Below are positions 26,611-36,461 of a stretch of 64,000 nucleotides of DNA, piece by piece; position 1 is the first letter of the stretch; each line of letters begins with the position of its first letter. The stretch comes from Edaphobacter sp. 12200R-103. Its GTDB lineage: Bacteria; Acidobacteriota; Terriglobia; Terriglobales; Acidobacteriaceae. The position numbers and the translations under genes are program-made. Location: contig NZ_CP048114.1 in NCBI RefSeq assembly GCF_010093025.1, positions 3,224,001 through 3,288,000 on the forward strand, given 5' to 3'. The notes beneath the pieces are model-generated. The model was given only the letters and a program-made list of their open reading frames with translations, did not search any database and was not told the origin of the DNA.

Positions 26611-27219
26611 ATGAGAAAGCTCAAGATCACGGAACATATCTCGCTGGATGGCGTGATTCAGCACTCCGCCGATGGCGGCGACTTCCCCTACAGCGATTGG
26701 ACGGTGCCTTATCGTACCCCTGCCGGCCGGGACGCCATCACGGCCGCATATGGCGAGGGTTTCGATCTGCTGCTTGGCCGTCGCACCTACGATCTCTGGT
26801 CGGGCTTCTGGCCAAAGGCGCCGAACAGCCCGATGGCGGACCGCATCAATGCGGCAAAAAAATACGTCGCCACCCACCGCCCGGAAAGTCTTGCATGGGG
26901 CCCATTCGAAGGCATTGGACCGGATCTCGTCGAGGGTGTTCGCCGCATCAAGTCACAGGAGGGTCCGGACTTTATCCTCTCCGGCAGCTCGACACTGACA
27001 TCGGCGCTGCTCGAACACGGGCTCGCGGATGAAATCCTTCTGATCGTCTATCCGGTGCTGTTGGGCACGGGAAAGCGCTTTTTTGCGGAGGGAACGCCGG
27101 CGCACTCCTTCGAGCTTGTCAGCACGAAAGCATTTCCGTCCGGCATCATCATCAGTACTTACAGGCCCGGCGGCCCTTTGAAGACCGTACAGCTCGAAGA
27201 CGCGAGGCCTTTCGGATGA
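26611..27219 (+). CDS. RibD C-terminal/dihydrofolate reductase-like protein
   Basis: 202 residues, slightly longer than the family mean near 190. The sequence opens RKLKITEHISLDGVIQ, typical of stand-alone RibD_C proteins, then LLGRRTYDLWSGFW and the C-terminal block FILSGSSTLTSALLEHGLADEILLIVYPVLLGTGKRFF. The GSSTLTSALL segment is the nucleotide-binding turn. A reductase activity on a pterin or flavin intermediate is possible but not shown for most members. It lies 30 bases after the YCII gene with a GGAGA upstream of its ATG, forming a common two-gene pair. Confidence 0.88.
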   Translation: MRKLKITEHISLDGVIQHSADGGDFPYSDWTVPYRTPAGRDAITAAYGEGFDLLLGRRTYDLWSGFWPKAPNSPMADRINAAKKYVATHRPESLAWGPFEGIGPDLVEGVRRIKSQEGPDFILSGSSTLTSALLEHGLADEILLIVYPVLLGTGKRFFAEGTPAHSFELVSTKAFPSGIIISTYRPGGPLKTVQLEDARPFG

Positions 27220-27415
27220 CACTTCTGGGACTTCAAGGAAGGTATCTCCCACGCCAATGCCCTATCCTGCGCAACCGTCATGATGCATCCCTGGGGACAA
27301 TTGTGACCGGAGTGAGGTACATGTGGATATGCTCTGGATCCCCGACGCCCTTACTCCGTCTTCTTTGGTGGGAGGGCACATACGTCTACGTCTGCAGGAG
27401 GAGGCGAGCCTTCAC

Positions 27416-28489
27416 TCAGCTACGCCAGTGGAGCGTAACCGGACCATCGAGTGGGTGCTCGCTGGTGCCCTTCAGTCGTGCCTGTTTCAACGCGAAGTAC
27501 CACTTCGCCGGCTTGTCGGCATCGTCGATCAGCATCAGCCCGGGATGATATCGCAGCCCCTGGGCCTGCTCGATCATCGTCTGCTGATCCTGCCGAACGA
27601 AGCGAGCCCCGAAGAACTTCGCAATGGGGGTGACGAGCGGGACGTTGTAGAAGACATTCCACGCCGCGATGACGTCGATCCGGCAGGTGGAAGGTGTCAC
27701 CGGAGTTACGGTCGTCAGGCTCGAAAACCACTTCGCTCCCGCGCGGATGGTCTCGTAACGGCGGTTCGGAAGCACGAAGTCGATGGTGGTCGTGATGGGT
27801 TCTCCATAGACTCCCAGCAGCTTGTATGGCGCCGAGTTTGCGCTGGGAGCGTGCGAGGACATGCGGAAGCCCTCAGGAATCGGCTCGAAATGCTTCTCTT
27901 TCTCATGAATGCTGGCGCGGCTGCGCCACCACCATGCCTGGTGCACGAATGGCCCATGCGCCGGGTCCATCAGACCGATGATGCCGTGATCGACATTGCA
28001 GGGCAGGTCCGCAACAAGATGCGCGCTGCGATAGCGGTCGGAGAACTTCGGCAGTTCCGGCACATCGGGAAGCTGTCTCGCGGAGCGGCCCGCGCCCGGC
28101 TCAGGAAGATAGACCCAGGCATAGCCGTCGCGCTCCTCGCAGGGATACGCACCGGCGTAAATCTTTCCGGGATCGAGCGTCTCGAATTGCGTCAGCGAGG
28201 GGATCTCCGTGCACTGCCCGCTGCAGGGCTCGAACTTCCAGCCGTGATATTTGCACTGCACGTTTTCGCCGTCGAACCAGCCGGCGGAGAGCGGAATACC
28301 GCGATGCGGGCAGAGGTCGCGCATCGCGAAGACGCGGCCATCGCGCTTGCGTCCCAGCACCAGGGGGACGCCAAGCAGGAGCGACTGCGTCATCTTGCCG
28401 ATGCGCAGCTCGCTGACACGCAGAGCGGGGTACCAGTCACCGAAGATCAGCTCTGCCGGAGGTCCGGCAGGCATCGGCTGTTCCACCAT
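27416..28489 (-). CDS. Rieske non-heme iron oxygenase (ring-hydroxylating or demethylating type)
   Basis: 357 residues. The Rieske [2Fe-2S] site is Cys60-x-His62 in CPHRG and Cys79-x2-His82 in CKYHGW, with 16 residues between. The catalytic domain follows, with NVDHGIIGLMDPAHGPFVH giving the bridging Asp and iron-binding histidines. The N-terminus FGDWYPALRVSEL is that of vanillate demethylase and related monomeric oxygenases. It could hydroxylate or O-demethylate an aromatic or terpenoid; the substrate is unknown. No reductase or ferredoxin partner is adjacent. It is convergent with the RibD-C gene and divergent from the glycosyltransferase. Confidence 0.88.
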   Translation of the reverse strand: MVEQPMPAGPPAELIFGDWYPALRVSELRIGKMTQSLLLGVPLVLGRKRDGRVFAMRDLCPHRGIPLSAGWFDGENVQCKYHGWKFEPCSGQCTEIPSLTQFETLDPGKIYAGAYPCEERDGYAWVYLPEPGAGRSARQLPDVPELPKFSDRYRSAHLVADLPCNVDHGIIGLMDPAHGPFVHQAWWWRSRASIHEKEKHFEPIPEGFRMSSHAPSANSAPYKLLGVYGEPITTTIDFVLPNRRYETIRAGAKWFSSLTTVTPVTPSTCRIDVIAAWNVFYNVPLVTPIAKFFGARFVRQDQQTMIEQAQGLRYHPGLMLIDDADKPAKWYFALKQARLKGTSEHPLDGPVTLHWRS

Positions 28490-28573
28490 GCTGCTACGGC
28501 TCCTCTCTCTGCTCTGGATAACCGGGACGCATATTCCACTCCATCATATAGTCGCCGCCCGCAGCCGCATTGT

Positions 28574-28604
28574 CGGTACGCTGGTAGCCCGGTACTCTGG
28601 TAGC
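28574..28604. repeat. Short direct repeat
   Basis: Two 15-base copies, cggtacgctggtagc and cggtactctggtagc, one base apart (one mismatch), in the 193-base region between the divergent Rieske and glycosyltransferase genes. Confidence 0.55.
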
Positions 28605-28682
28605 GGGAGCGGCGCTTCTCCATCCTTCTCCCCGAACGATTGGACACCGATCGCGTTACCGAAGAAGGCTCCCCCGATCTCT

Positions 28683-30623
28683 ATGGATAATGCGCGTCTC
28701 AAACCAGGACCTCTCCGGACACGCCTCCTGCTGGCGCTGCTGTGGTTTCTGTTCTACGGAAGCTATACCCTGCTGACACCTCCTCTGCTGGACGACGCCG
28801 ACTCGGTGCATTCGGAGGTCGCGCGCGAGATGCTGGTCCGCCACGACTGGACGACGCTGTACGCCAACGGCATTCGCTATCTGGAAAAAGCGCCGCTGCT
28901 CTACTGGTCGATGGCGACGAGCTTCAAGGCCTTTGGCGTAAGCGCCTCCGCCGCAAGGCTTCCTCTGGCCCTGACGGTGCTTGCGCTGGCGTTCGTGCTG
29001 GAGTCCTTCGCTCGACGGGCCTTCGGTCGCGGGAGCAGCCCCGCCGAGGATCAGGAAGGCATCCGGGCCGGGCTCTACAGCGGTCTTATTCTGCTTTCGA
29101 GCTTCGGCATCTTCATCTTTACGCGGATCATGATTCCTGACGTGATGGTCTGCCTCTGGCTCGCGGTTGCGATCTTCTGCTTCTGGCTCACGGAGCAGAG
29201 CGAGCGCCCGGGTGCAATCGCCTGCTACGGCTTTGCCGCATGCTGTGCCCTGAACGTCCTGACCAAGGGCCTGATCGGAATCGTCTTTCCCGTCGGGATC
29301 GTTCTCGTGTATCTGCTGGCAACGCGCGGCTGGCGGAGAACCTTCGCGCATCTGCGTCATCTTCACCCGCTGGGAAGTCTCCTCGTCTTTTTATTGATCG
29401 CTGCACCGTGGCATATTGCCATTGGGCTGGCGAACCCCACGCAGGGGCATCCCGGCAAAATTATCTTCAGCCACGGCCATTGGACCGTGCCTCAGCCCAC
29501 TGACGGCAACGTGCATGGATGGACGTGGTTCTACTTCGTCAACGAGCACCTGCTGCGCTACCTGAACCTGCGCGTGCCGCGGGACTATGACACCGTGCCC
29601 CTGCTGCTCTTCTGGGGGCTGCTGCTGGTATGGATGATGCCGTGGAGCGCCTTCGCCTTCAAGGCGCTGGGAATGGTTCCGTGGCGAAGAGCCATGCGCC
29701 GTCAGCCGCTGGACCGCCGGCAGTCTACCCTGCTGCTGTTGGCGATATGGGCAGCGCTGCCCATGCTCTTCTTCTCCTTCTCCACACGGCAGGAGTATTA
29801 CGTTCTTCCTTCGCTGCCCGCGCTGATCCTTCTGATCTCCGCCTGGCTGAGCCGCGAAGCTGCGGAAGCCGACAGTTTCGAGGTTCCCAACCGCCTGGTC
29901 ACGGCGGGACAACGAATCTCATGGGTGCTGCTGGCCCTTGGGACCCTCGCTTCCTTTGCTGCGCTCTTCTTTCTCGTCTCCAGCAGGACGCCCGCGCCAA
30001 CCGCCGATCTTGCGAATCTGCTCCAAAAGAACCCGGGAGACTACGCTCTCTCCTTCGGCCACTTCCTGGACCTGGATTCGCAGGCCATGGGGGCCTTTCG
30101 CCGCCCGCTGGGCATGACCGCCTTTGCGCTGCTTGCAGGGATGACGGCAAACTTCCTGCTGCGGCGCGCCTACCGCCCCCACGCTGCGAACCTGTGGCTG
30201 GCAGGCGGAGCCTTCGGCTTTCTTCTCGCCGCGCATCTCGGGCTCCAGATCTTCTCGCCGGTGCTCAGCTCAAAACGGCTTGCAGATGCGATCGCCCCCG
30301 TGCTGAAGCCGGACGATACCATCGTCATTCACGGGGAATACGAGGCGGGAAGCACGCTGGGGTTTTATCTCGAGCGCGACGATATCCATATCCTCGACGG
30401 CCGCAGCTCAAACCTGTGGTACGGCAGCTTCTTCCCCGATGCTCCGCATATCTTTGAGAACGAGGCGTCGCTGAACCAGCGCTGGAAGGGGAAACGGCGC
30501 GTCTTTCTCTGGCAGGACACAAGCCAGGCCCTGCCAGACATGGATGGAACCACGTATCTGGTCGCACGCAGTGGAGGCAAGGAAATTCTGAGCAACCAGC
30601 CCAACGGAAGCAGCTCTCGCTAG
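28683..30623 (+). CDS. ArnT-like membrane glycosyltransferase (GT39/GT83 type)
   Basis: 646 residues from the ATG at 28683. The N-terminal membrane helix is followed by the periplasmic acidic motif LLDDADSVHSEVAREML (Asp37, Asp38, Asp40) and LEKAPLLYW (Glu68, Pro71), both shared with lipid-A aminoarabinose transferases and dolichyl-phosphate-mannose transferases. About 10-12 further hydrophobic helices run to about residue 530, then a soluble C-terminal domain (VLKPDDTIVIHGEYEAGS). The enzyme should move a sugar from polyprenyl phosphate onto a lipid or protein in the inner membrane. The donor and acceptor are unknown. The upstream region has a direct repeat. Confidence 0.88.
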   Translation: MDNARLKPGPLRTRLLLALLWFLFYGSYTLLTPPLLDDADSVHSEVAREMLVRHDWTTLYANGIRYLEKAPLLYWSMATSFKAFGVSASAARLPLALTVLALAFVLESFARRAFGRGSSPAEDQEGIRAGLYSGLILLSSFGIFIFTRIMIPDVMVCLWLAVAIFCFWLTEQSERPGAIACYGFAACCALNVLTKGLIGIVFPVGIVLVYLLATRGWRRTFAHLRHLHPLGSLLVFLLIAAPWHIAIGLANPTQGHPGKIIFSHGHWTVPQPTDGNVHGWTWFYFVNEHLLRYLNLRVPRDYDTVPLLLFWGLLLVWMMPWSAFAFKALGMVPWRRAMRRQPLDRRQSTLLLLAIWAALPMLFFSFSTRQEYYVLPSLPALILLISAWLSREAAEADSFEVPNRLVTAGQRISWVLLALGTLASFAALFFLVSSRTPAPTADLANLLQKNPGDYALSFGHFLDLDSQAMGAFRRPLGMTAFALLAGMTANFLLRRAYRPHAANLWLAGGAFGFLLAAHLGLQIFSPVLSSKRLADAIAPVLKPDDTIVIHGEYEAGSTLGFYLERDDIHILDGRSSNLWYGSFFPDAPHIFENEASLNQRWKGKRRVFLWQDTSQALPDMDGTTYLVARSGGKEILSNQPNGSSSR

Positions 30624-30644
30624 GGGTGTCGCTGTCAAAGAGCC

Positions 30645-30753
30645 GTCATTCTGAGCGACGCGAAGAATCCCTGTATTCTGCCGGAGCAGCGTAGACGCTC
30701 CAGGAAAAATACAGGGATTCTTCCCCTTCGACTTCGTTCAGGGTCAGGATGAC
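30645..30753. repeat. Family C palindromic repeat, complete two-arm copy
   Basis: Outer arm gtcattctgagcgacgcgaag with aatccctgtatt is answered by aaatacagggattcttcccc and an outer arm ending ggtcaggatgac. It sits between the convergent glycosyltransferase and ctaF genes, beside the cox terminator. Confidence 0.8.
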
Positions 30754-30798
30754 GGGTTGGGAGAGGACGCAGGAGGAAGAACATCTCTCATTGCAGGC

Positions 30799-30822
30799 AA
30801 AAAAAGGCGGCCCGTGGGCCGC
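30799..30822 (-). terminator. Intrinsic terminator of the respiratory cluster
   Basis: On the minus strand a 7-bp GC stem, gcggccc and gggccgc with a 2-base loop, is followed by one C and seven T's. It ends 44 bases after the ctaF stop codon, so it should end the ACIII-caa3 transcript. Confidence 0.85.
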
Positions 30823-30827
30823 TCTAT

Positions 30828-30859
30828 CGTTTGAAACAACTTGCGTTTGAAACAACTCG
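30828..30859. repeat. 16-base tandem duplication
   Basis: Two adjacent copies of cgtttgaaacaactyg differing at one base, just after the ctaF stop codon and before the terminator. Confidence 0.65.
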
Positions 30860-30865
30860 TAATAT

Positions 30866-31204
30866 CTACCAGCGGCCCCAGGCGCGGCTGATATAGTCAC
30901 TCAGGCTCAGCACCACCAGAATGAGGAAGGTAAAGAAGCCCGATGCAACGGTCATCTTGATCAGCTTGGACTGAAAGATGACGTGCATGAAGAACAGGAT
31001 TACAAGCATCCCTTTGATGCAGGCAATCGCGACGGCAATAATCGGATTCAGGATGTGGAGGTCTACAAAGGCGGCGGCGACCGTAAGTCCTGTAAGGATC
31101 AGCAGAGCGATGTAGATTGCGATGTAGGTTCCCGGCTGAACAATGCGGTGTTCCGCGTGCTCTGGATTCGTGATGTTTGCCGGGTCATGGTATTGAGACG
31201 ACAT
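30866..31204 (-). CDS. ctaF: Cytochrome c oxidase subunit IV (bacterial type)
   Basis: 112 residues with three membrane helices: YIAIYIALLILTGLTVAAAF, IIAVAIACIKGMLVILFFMHVIF and ASGFFTFLILVVLSLSDYI. This size and the central IKGMLVILFFMH pattern identify the small COX4_pro subunit of caa3-type oxidases, which supports assembly but holds no redox centre. It is the last gene of the respiratory cluster. It is separated from ctaE by 122 bases holding a 12-bp stem-loop and followed by the intrinsic terminator. Start is the ATG at 31204. Confidence 0.9.
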   Translation of the reverse strand: MSSQYHDPANITNPEHAEHRIVQPGTYIAIYIALLILTGLTVAAAFVDLHILNPIIAVAIACIKGMLVILFFMHVIFQSKLIKMTVASGFFTFLILVVLSLSDYISRAWGRW

Positions 31205-31260
31205 GCTCTTCTCCTTGCGGGTGCGGCGGAACTGGCCATTTTCTGAAGCCCGATTCTGTT

Positions 31261-31293
31261 CTCTTCAACCTGCCGCCGGAGCAGGTTGAAGAG
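31261..31293. other. Stem-loop between ctaE and ctaF
   Basis: Perfect 12-bp stem, ctcttcaacctg and caggttgaagag, with a 9-base loop. The T-run lies on the plus-strand side only, so in the cox transcript it is an intercistronic hairpin rather than a classical terminator. It may lower or protect the two flanking messages differently. Confidence 0.6.
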
Positions 31294-31326
31294 TTTTTCA
31301 TGAAGACAACTGCCTTCAGACCAATG

Positions 31327-32088
31327 CTATGTTCCCGGGTGTCGGTTGATCAGGTAAAGCAACGGGAACAGGAAGATCCAGACAATATCGACGAAGTGCC
31401 AGTAAAGACCGAAGTTTTCAATTGGAGCCACGTAGCCGGAACTGAAGTCTCCCCGATAAGCCCGGACCGTGAGCCAGGTCAATAGAACGATTCCGATGAT
31501 CATATGCAGGGCATGCATACCGGTCATGGCGAAGTAGAGCGAGAAGAAGACCTGTGTCTTCTGCGCCATGTCCGGGGAAAGCGGCTCTTCGGTGGGCTTG
31601 TGGGTCTTCGGGTTCAACGGAGGATTGACGAACTCCGAGATGTCGAAGCTGGCGCCGGGAACGTGATGCTTCTCAAACTTCTCCGTATATTCCACGCCCT
31701 TGATGCCAAGGAAGATCAGGCCGAAGAAGTTGGTCAGCAGCAGGAAGATGACCAGCAGTCCCCGCTTGCGCACCTCGGCTGCCCACACGCCCAGCGCCAT
31801 AAAGAAGCCGGAGGTGATCAGGATGGCCGTGTTGGCCGTTCCCAGCGGGATGCTGAGCTGGTTCGAGCCCACCACGAAAGCCGGGTTGTACCAGTTGCGA
31901 TACAGCAGGTACGCAAAGAACATTCCACCGAAGAACATGATTTCGGTGAGCAGGAAGAGCCACATGCCGAACGTTCCGGCCTCACGCTGCTGCTGCTCCG
32001 TCTCGAAGTGATGACGGTGCTGGGGCAGGGCGGCGTGATGATGCTCCTCTGCGTCTATCTCGTGTGTTGCTACGATCGTGTTATCCAA
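31327..32088 (-). CDS. ctaE: Cytochrome c oxidase subunit III
   Basis: 253 residues; a membrane subunit of the caa3 oxidase without redox centres. After a His-rich N-terminus ([16 protein letters not shown]), [26 protein letters not shown] is the first helix with the family's conserved Glu, and the end [17 protein letters not shown] is the signature last helix. The start is a TTG at 32088, supported by AGAGGTGA eight bases upstream within the end of ctaD; no ATG occurs before residue 42. The reading frame overlaps ctaD by eight bases, so translation is coupled. Confidence 0.93.
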   Translation of the reverse strand: MDNTIVATHEIDAEEHHHAALPQHRHHFETEQQQREAGTFGMWLFLLTEIMFFGGMFFAYLLYRNWYNPAFVVGSNQLSIPLGTANTAILITSGFFMALGVWAAEVRKRGLLVIFLLLTNFFGLIFLGIKGVEYTEKFEKHHVPGASFDISEFVNPPLNPKTHKPTEEPLSPDMAQKTQVFFSLYFAMTGMHALHMIIGIVLLTWLTVRAYRGDFSSGYVAPIENFGLYWHFVDIVWIFLFPLLYLINRHPGT

Positions 32089-33754
32089 CGGTCGTCACCT
32101 CTTGTTCCGTCTTTTGAGCGAGCCACTCGAAGTCGTAAGCCTCGAAGTCGACGATCGGCGTCTCGATAAAGTTCTCTGTCAGCGGAGGCGACTGAATCTG
32201 CCACTCAAGGCCAGTAGCCTGCCATGGATTGTTTCCGGCGATCGCGCCATACTTCAGCGACCAGGCCATGTAGATCATCGGCATCAGGAAGCCGATGCCC
32301 AGAACCGTTGCGCCGGCAGTGGAAAGCACATTGAGCACCTGGAATTCGGCCGGATACGCATGGTAGCGGCGAGGCATGCCCAGGTAGCCCAGGATGAACT
32401 GCGGCATGAAGGTCAGGTTGAACCCGATAAAGCTGGTCACCGCCGAGAGTTTCGAGATCGACTCCGGATACATGCGGCCCGTCATCTTCGGCCACCAGAA
32501 GTGGAGGCCGCCCAGGAAGGCCATCAGCATGCCGCCCACCATCACGTAGTGGAAGTGAGCAACGATGAAGTAGGTCTCCGTCAGGTGAATGTCCATGCCG
32601 AGGGCCGCGAGGAAGACTCCCGTCAGGCCGCCGATGGTGAACAGACCGATGAAGGCGAAGGCGTAGAGCATCGGGGTCTCAAACGTGATCGACCCCTTCT
32701 GCAGCGTGAAGGACCAGTTGAAGACCTTGATCGCCGAGGGAACCGCCACCAGCATGGTCAGCAGCGAGAAGACCAGGGCGGAGTAGTTGGAGACGCCCAT
32801 GATGAACATGTGGTGTTCCCAGACGAAGAACCCGAAGACCGCAATGGCCACCGAAGAGAACGCCACCGCCGTGTAGCCGAAGACGCGCTTGCGGCTGAAG
32901 GCGGGGATGATCTCGGACATGACGCCCATACCCGGCAGAATCATGATGTACACGGCCGGATGGGAGTAGAACCAGAACAGATGCTGGAACAGCAGAGGAT
33001 CGCCGCCCAGGCTCGGATCGAAGACGCCGATGTGAATCGTCCTCTCAAGGACAACCAGGACCAGCGTGATCGCCAGAACCGGCGTGCCGAGCACCATCAT
33101 GATCGATGCAGCATAGTTGGACCAGACGAACAGGGGCATCCGGAACCAGGTCATGCCGGGGGCACGCATCCGGTGGATCGTCACGATGAAGTTCAGTCCC
33201 GTAAAGATGGAGGAGAACCCTGCCACGAAGATCGCCAGGCCCGCCGTGACCACGTGCGTGTTGACATAGTGGGTCGAGAGCGGCGTGGTAAAGGTCCATC
33301 CGGTATCGACACCGCCCATCACCAGGGCCGCCAGCGTCATGACGCCGCCTACCAGGTAGAGATACCAACTGAGCAGGTTGATCTTCGGGAAGGCCAGATC
33401 CTTGGCACCGATCATGATCGGAATCAGGAAGTTTCCAAGCGTCGCCGGAACCGAAGGCACCAGGAACAGGAACACCATGATGATGCCGTGCATCGAGAAC
33501 AGCTTGTTATACGTGTCCGATGCGACCAGATCGGGTTGGGGCGTCAGCAGCTCCAGGCGGATCAGACCGGCGAAGGCTCCTCCGATAAAGAAGAAGAACG
33601 TGATCGAGATCAGGTAGAGCATCGCGATGCGCTTGTGATCGCCCGTAAGCAGCCAGCTGAGAAGACCATCTTCCGCATTGATATAGTTCTTCTTCGGAAT
33701 GGTCGCCGTCCTCTGGTCCGGAAGGTTGACGATGGTTGAACTGGTTGTACTCAT
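32081..33754 (-). CDS. ctaD: Cytochrome c oxidase subunit I
   Basis: 557 residues; the heme a/a3-CuB catalytic subunit that reduces oxygen and pumps protons. Twelve membrane helices are evident. Key segments: [13 protein letters not shown] with a heme a His, [24 protein letters not shown] with the CuB His and cross-linked Tyr, HHMFIMGV for the CuB histidine pair, and HFHYVMVGG with the heme a3 and heme a histidines. [12 protein letters not shown] is the A-type (Glu/Tyr) signature region. It overlaps ctaC by four bases (ATGA) and ctaE by eight. Confidence 0.97.
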   Translation of the reverse strand: MSTTSSTIVNLPDQRTATIPKKNYINAEDGLLSWLLTGDHKRIAMLYLISITFFFFIGGAFAGLIRLELLTPQPDLVASDTYNKLFSMHGIIMVFLFLVPSVPATLGNFLIPIMIGAKDLAFPKINLLSWYLYLVGGVMTLAALVMGGVDTGWTFTTPLSTHYVNTHVVTAGLAIFVAGFSSIFTGLNFIVTIHRMRAPGMTWFRMPLFVWSNYAASIMMVLGTPVLAITLVLVVLERTIHIGVFDPSLGGDPLLFQHLFWFYSHPAVYIMILPGMGVMSEIIPAFSRKRVFGYTAVAFSSVAIAVFGFFVWEHHMFIMGVSNYSALVFSLLTMLVAVPSAIKVFNWSFTLQKGSITFETPMLYAFAFIGLFTIGGLTGVFLAALGMDIHLTETYFIVAHFHYVMVGGMLMAFLGGLHFWWPKMTGRMYPESISKLSAVTSFIGFNLTFMPQFILGYLGMPRRYHAYPAEFQVLNVLSTAGATVLGIGFLMPMIYMAWSLKYGAIAGNNPWQATGLEWQIQSPPLTENFIETPIVDFEAYDFEWLAQKTEQEVTTVG

Positions 33755-34794
33755 GGCTTCACCACCCCTGGCGTCATGGGCGCCGCTTGGTTGGACTCTG
33801 ACGTGGTCAGCGTTTGCTGCACGCGATAGTTTGTCTTGAGGGACTTCAGGTACTCCACCAGACTGATCAGGCCCTCTTCACTGATCTGCCCCTGGTAGGT
33901 AGGCATAATAGGCGCATATCCGGCGGTAATATGCTGCGACGGATTCAGAATCGCGTCTCGAAGGTAGGCTTCGTTGACCAGAACCTCGGAGCCGTTCGTC
34001 AACCGCAGCTTGGAGCCGTAGACACCCGCAAGGCTGGGGCCGCGAGCCGCCGCATCGCCGCTATGGCAGGCATTGCATCCCATGCTGGCGAAGAGGCGCT
34101 CCCCGTTCTGCGCCAGCGACATGCCGCTGGTTGAACTCTCCGTCCACTTCTTGTAATCGTCCGGGGTCAGCACCGTGACCTCTCCGATCATACCGGAGTG
34201 CTTGGTCCCGCAGTACTGTGTGCAGAAGATGTGGTAGGTTCCCGGAGTCGTCGCCTCAAACCATACCGTCGTATAGCGGCCGGGGATGACCTCGCGCTTC
34301 ACCCGGAAATCCGGGATGGAAAAGCTGTGGAAGACGTCCTGCGAGATCATCGTCAGCTGAATGGGAACGCCCATCGGGACATGCAGGTTGTTGATCTCGT
34401 GCTGGCCGCCAGGATGCTCGGCCTTCCACATCCACTGCTTGCCCACCACGTAGATATTCATGGCATTGGTGGGGGGATTATAGATTCGGAAGTAAAGCAG
34501 GGCGCCCCACACGAAGCAGACCAGGAACAGCGCCAGAGGGATGATGGTCCAGGTCGCCTCAAGCAGCGTGGAACCTTCCACCTGCGTCGCAACCGGGCTG
34601 CGGTCCTTGCGATACCGGATGGAGAAGCCAAAGACAAGCGCGCCCACCAGCACCAGGCCCACACAGGTGATCAGCAGCAGAAAGAAGTAGAGCGCGTCGG
34701 TGTAAGGCGCAATCGTCGACGCCTCGCGCGGAAAAAGCGCCGAGTTCGTGAGCCACTTAATCAGAAACTGCCAGAGTACGGGACTGATATGCAT
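33751..34794 (-). CDS. ctaC: caa3-type cytochrome c oxidase subunit II with fused cytochrome c
   Basis: 347 residues. Two N-terminal membrane helices ([44 protein letters not shown]) are followed by the CuA cupredoxin domain: [17 protein letters not shown], then [15 protein letters not shown] with the two cysteines, His and Met that bind CuA. A C-terminal cytochrome c domain begins at GCNACHSGD (heme C-x-x-C-H) and ends near residue 320, its axial Met in YAPIMPTY. This fusion defines the caa3 class. Electrons from ACIII should enter through this heme. It overlaps ctaD by four bases and starts nine bases after the SCO gene. Confidence 0.95.
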   Translation of the reverse strand: MHISPVLWQFLIKWLTNSALFPREASTIAPYTDALYFFLLLITCVGLVLVGALVFGFSIRYRKDRSPVATQVEGSTLLEATWTIIPLALFLVCFVWGALLYFRIYNPPTNAMNIYVVGKQWMWKAEHPGGQHEINNLHVPMGVPIQLTMISQDVFHSFSIPDFRVKREVIPGRYTTVWFEATTPGTYHIFCTQYCGTKHSGMIGEVTVLTPDDYKKWTESSTSGMSLAQNGERLFASMGCNACHSGDAAARGPSLAGVYGSKLRLTNGSEVLVNEAYLRDAILNPSQHITAGYAPIMPTYQGQISEEGLISLVEYLKSLKTNYRVQQTLTTSESNQAAPMTPGVVKP

Positions 34795-34803
34795 CGTTAC
34801 CCT

Positions 34804-35712
34804 TTATCCATTCTCTTTCTTCGTCAAATCGTTCTCGCGCGCAAGCTTTATGTCCCTGCGGAACATCACAAACATGAAGCCGCCCAGGCCAGCCATGGTC
34901 ACCAGGCCACCCAGCTGAACCACTCGCGCAACAATCAACGAATGCTTGTTGGTCTGGGGATCATAGTGATAGCAGTAGGTCAGGATGTTGGCGACAGGAG
35001 ATCCAATCTTGTTTCCCGAAGCCTCGACGAGACCCAGCAGGATGTCCTTGGGCGAATACTCCACGCCAAGGTAGTACTGAGCCAGCTTGCCGTCAGTGGT
35101 CACCACCTGGATCGAGCTGGCATGCGCAAACTGCGACAGCTTGCCGTCTGGGCCGGGAACCCGCACATAGCCAAACCCCGTCGCGTCCGTCAGGCGGTCA
35201 ATCGAAGCCTTCTGCCCGGTGAGAAAGTGCCATCCATTGGCCGTCTCCGGGCGCCCATATCGCTTGACGTAGTAGGCCTTCTTCTTCGCGGCCAGCTCCG
35301 GCGTTTCACTGGGGTCGATCGAGACCACGATCACATCGAAGTCCTTGCCCGGGGTCAGTTTCACCATCTCAAGCGCGCCCGCGAGGCCATCCAGCTCCTC
35401 CGAACACAACATCGGACAGTTGTAGTAGACCAGGGTCAGGATGGCCGGATGCTTCCCGAAGTAGTCGCCCAGCCGAACCGTCTTTCCGGTATCGTCCACA
35501 AACTGTGCATCCAGCGGAAGCTGCTGGTTGAGCTTCTGGGTAATGCCTACGTGCTCGAGCACCTTTGGAAGCTCATCCCCGGCGTTCGGGCCAGCCTGCT
35601 TGTCTCCATACCCGGAGACCTGGGCAGCCAGAGGCGTGCACAGCAGCGCGCCGCCAAGCACGGCTAACGCCGTCGCCCGCCACGATCCCCGCATTGTGCC
35701 CTGTTTCCTCAT
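34804..35712 (-). CDS. SCO1/SenC-type copper chaperone with C-terminal membrane anchor
   Basis: 302 residues from the ATG at 35712, which has GGAGG five bases upstream. A signal peptide (ATALAVLGGALLCTPLAA) is followed by a thioredoxin-fold SCO domain. NCPMLC carries the copper-binding CxxxC and FAHASSI the later His ligand; VVVSIDPSETPE and FLTGQKASI are also typical. The protein should load copper into the CuA site of ctaC, the next gene. Unlike classical SCO1 it has a second hydrophobic helix at the C-terminus (ARVVQLGGLVTMAGLGGFMFVMF), so it may be tethered by that end. Confidence 0.93.
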   Translation of the reverse strand: MRKQGTMRGSWRATALAVLGGALLCTPLAAQVSGYGDKQAGPNAGDELPKVLEHVGITQKLNQQLPLDAQFVDDTGKTVRLGDYFGKHPAILTLVYYNCPMLCSEELDGLAGALEMVKLTPGKDFDVIVVSIDPSETPELAAKKKAYYVKRYGRPETANGWHFLTGQKASIDRLTDATGFGYVRVPGPDGKLSQFAHASSIQVVTTDGKLAQYYLGVEYSPKDILLGLVEASGNKIGSPVANILTYCYHYDPQTNKHSLIVARVVQLGGLVTMAGLGGFMFVMFRRDIKLARENDLTKKENG

Positions 35713-35798
35713 GTCTGCCTCCCGGGATGCTCCCCGTTCCTCGTCCCTTCCCTCTATCTTAGGCCGCATCCAGGCGGCTTCGATACCGTTCTCTCCGA

Positions 35799-36461
35799 TT
35801 ACCGGACGGCCGCTGACTCTCCGTGCGCCGCCTCTTCCGCCCGGCCGAAGTCCATCTTCTGTTTGCGCGCTTCCATCTCGTCCAGCTCAAAGCCGGTGCG
35901 GGCAAATCCGTCCGTCAGGGGAGCCTGGATGTGTGGATCCGCGTCGCCGAACATCTTCGGCTCCTCGGCCGCGGGCTTCGCATGAACCGGAAGTCCGCGC
36001 TGCGCGATCAGCTGCATCGCGCGCTCAATCGGGATGCGGATGCCGGGTTGGCCGGGGGTGCTGCTGTAGTGCTCGAGCAGCAGGTCCTCACGCGCGTGCA
36101 GGTCAGCCGTCCCCTGCATATCGTCATCGGCGTTGACACGGGGCTCCGGGAACGCAGATGTCAGCTGCTGCAGCTCATGCTGCTCCAGCTGCGGATTGCT
36201 CGTTAGTCCCTTCACGCCACCTGCCTCGGCCTGGTGCCACTTGTTCGCAGGGCCGTCCGACTTGTTCATGGCGCTGTTGATCACCTTGCCCATCAGGAAG
36301 CAGAAGATGAAGAATACAAAGACCGATCCAGCCAGGCCGGCGAGAAAGACCACCACGCCATTGACGTTGACGTCGGTCGTCTCATAACCCGGATCCTCCG
36401 GGGTTAGGCCGTGCACGTGGTGCTTGTTCGCCTTGTTCAGATCGTGATCGTTAGTGGGCAT
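35799..36461 (-). CDS. ACIII-cluster single-pass membrane protein of unknown function
   Basis: 220 residues with one membrane helix (VVVFLAGLAGSVFVFFIFCFLMG, about residues 36-58) after a short His/Asp-rich cytoplasmic or periplasmic head (KANKHHVHGLTPEDPGYETTDV). The long soluble part has LTSAFPEPRVN, the helix segment RIPIERAMQLIAQRGLP and an acidic tail. The last segment resembles a motif I recall from unnamed proteins beside acidobacterial ACIII/oxidase genes. It has no heme, Fe-S or copper motif. It overlaps actF by eleven bases and precedes the SCO gene, so it is likely co-made with the complex. An assembly or linking role is only inferred. Confidence 0.75.
   Translation of the reverse strand: MPTNDHDLNKANKHHVHGLTPEDPGYETTDVNVNGVVVFLAGLAGSVFVFFIFCFLMGKVINSAMNKSDGPANKWHQAEAGGVKGLTSNPQLEQHELQQLTSAFPEPRVNADDDMQGTADLHAREDLLLEHYSSTPGQPGIRIPIERAMQLIAQRGLPVHAKPAAEEPKMFGDADPHIQAPLTDGFARTGFELDEMEARKQKMDFGRAEEAAHGESAAVR

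Noticed and set aside
27416..28489. A multi-component aromatic dioxygenase locus
   Set aside because: No beta subunit, ferredoxin or reductase gene is adjacent, so only a single Rieske oxygenase is supported.
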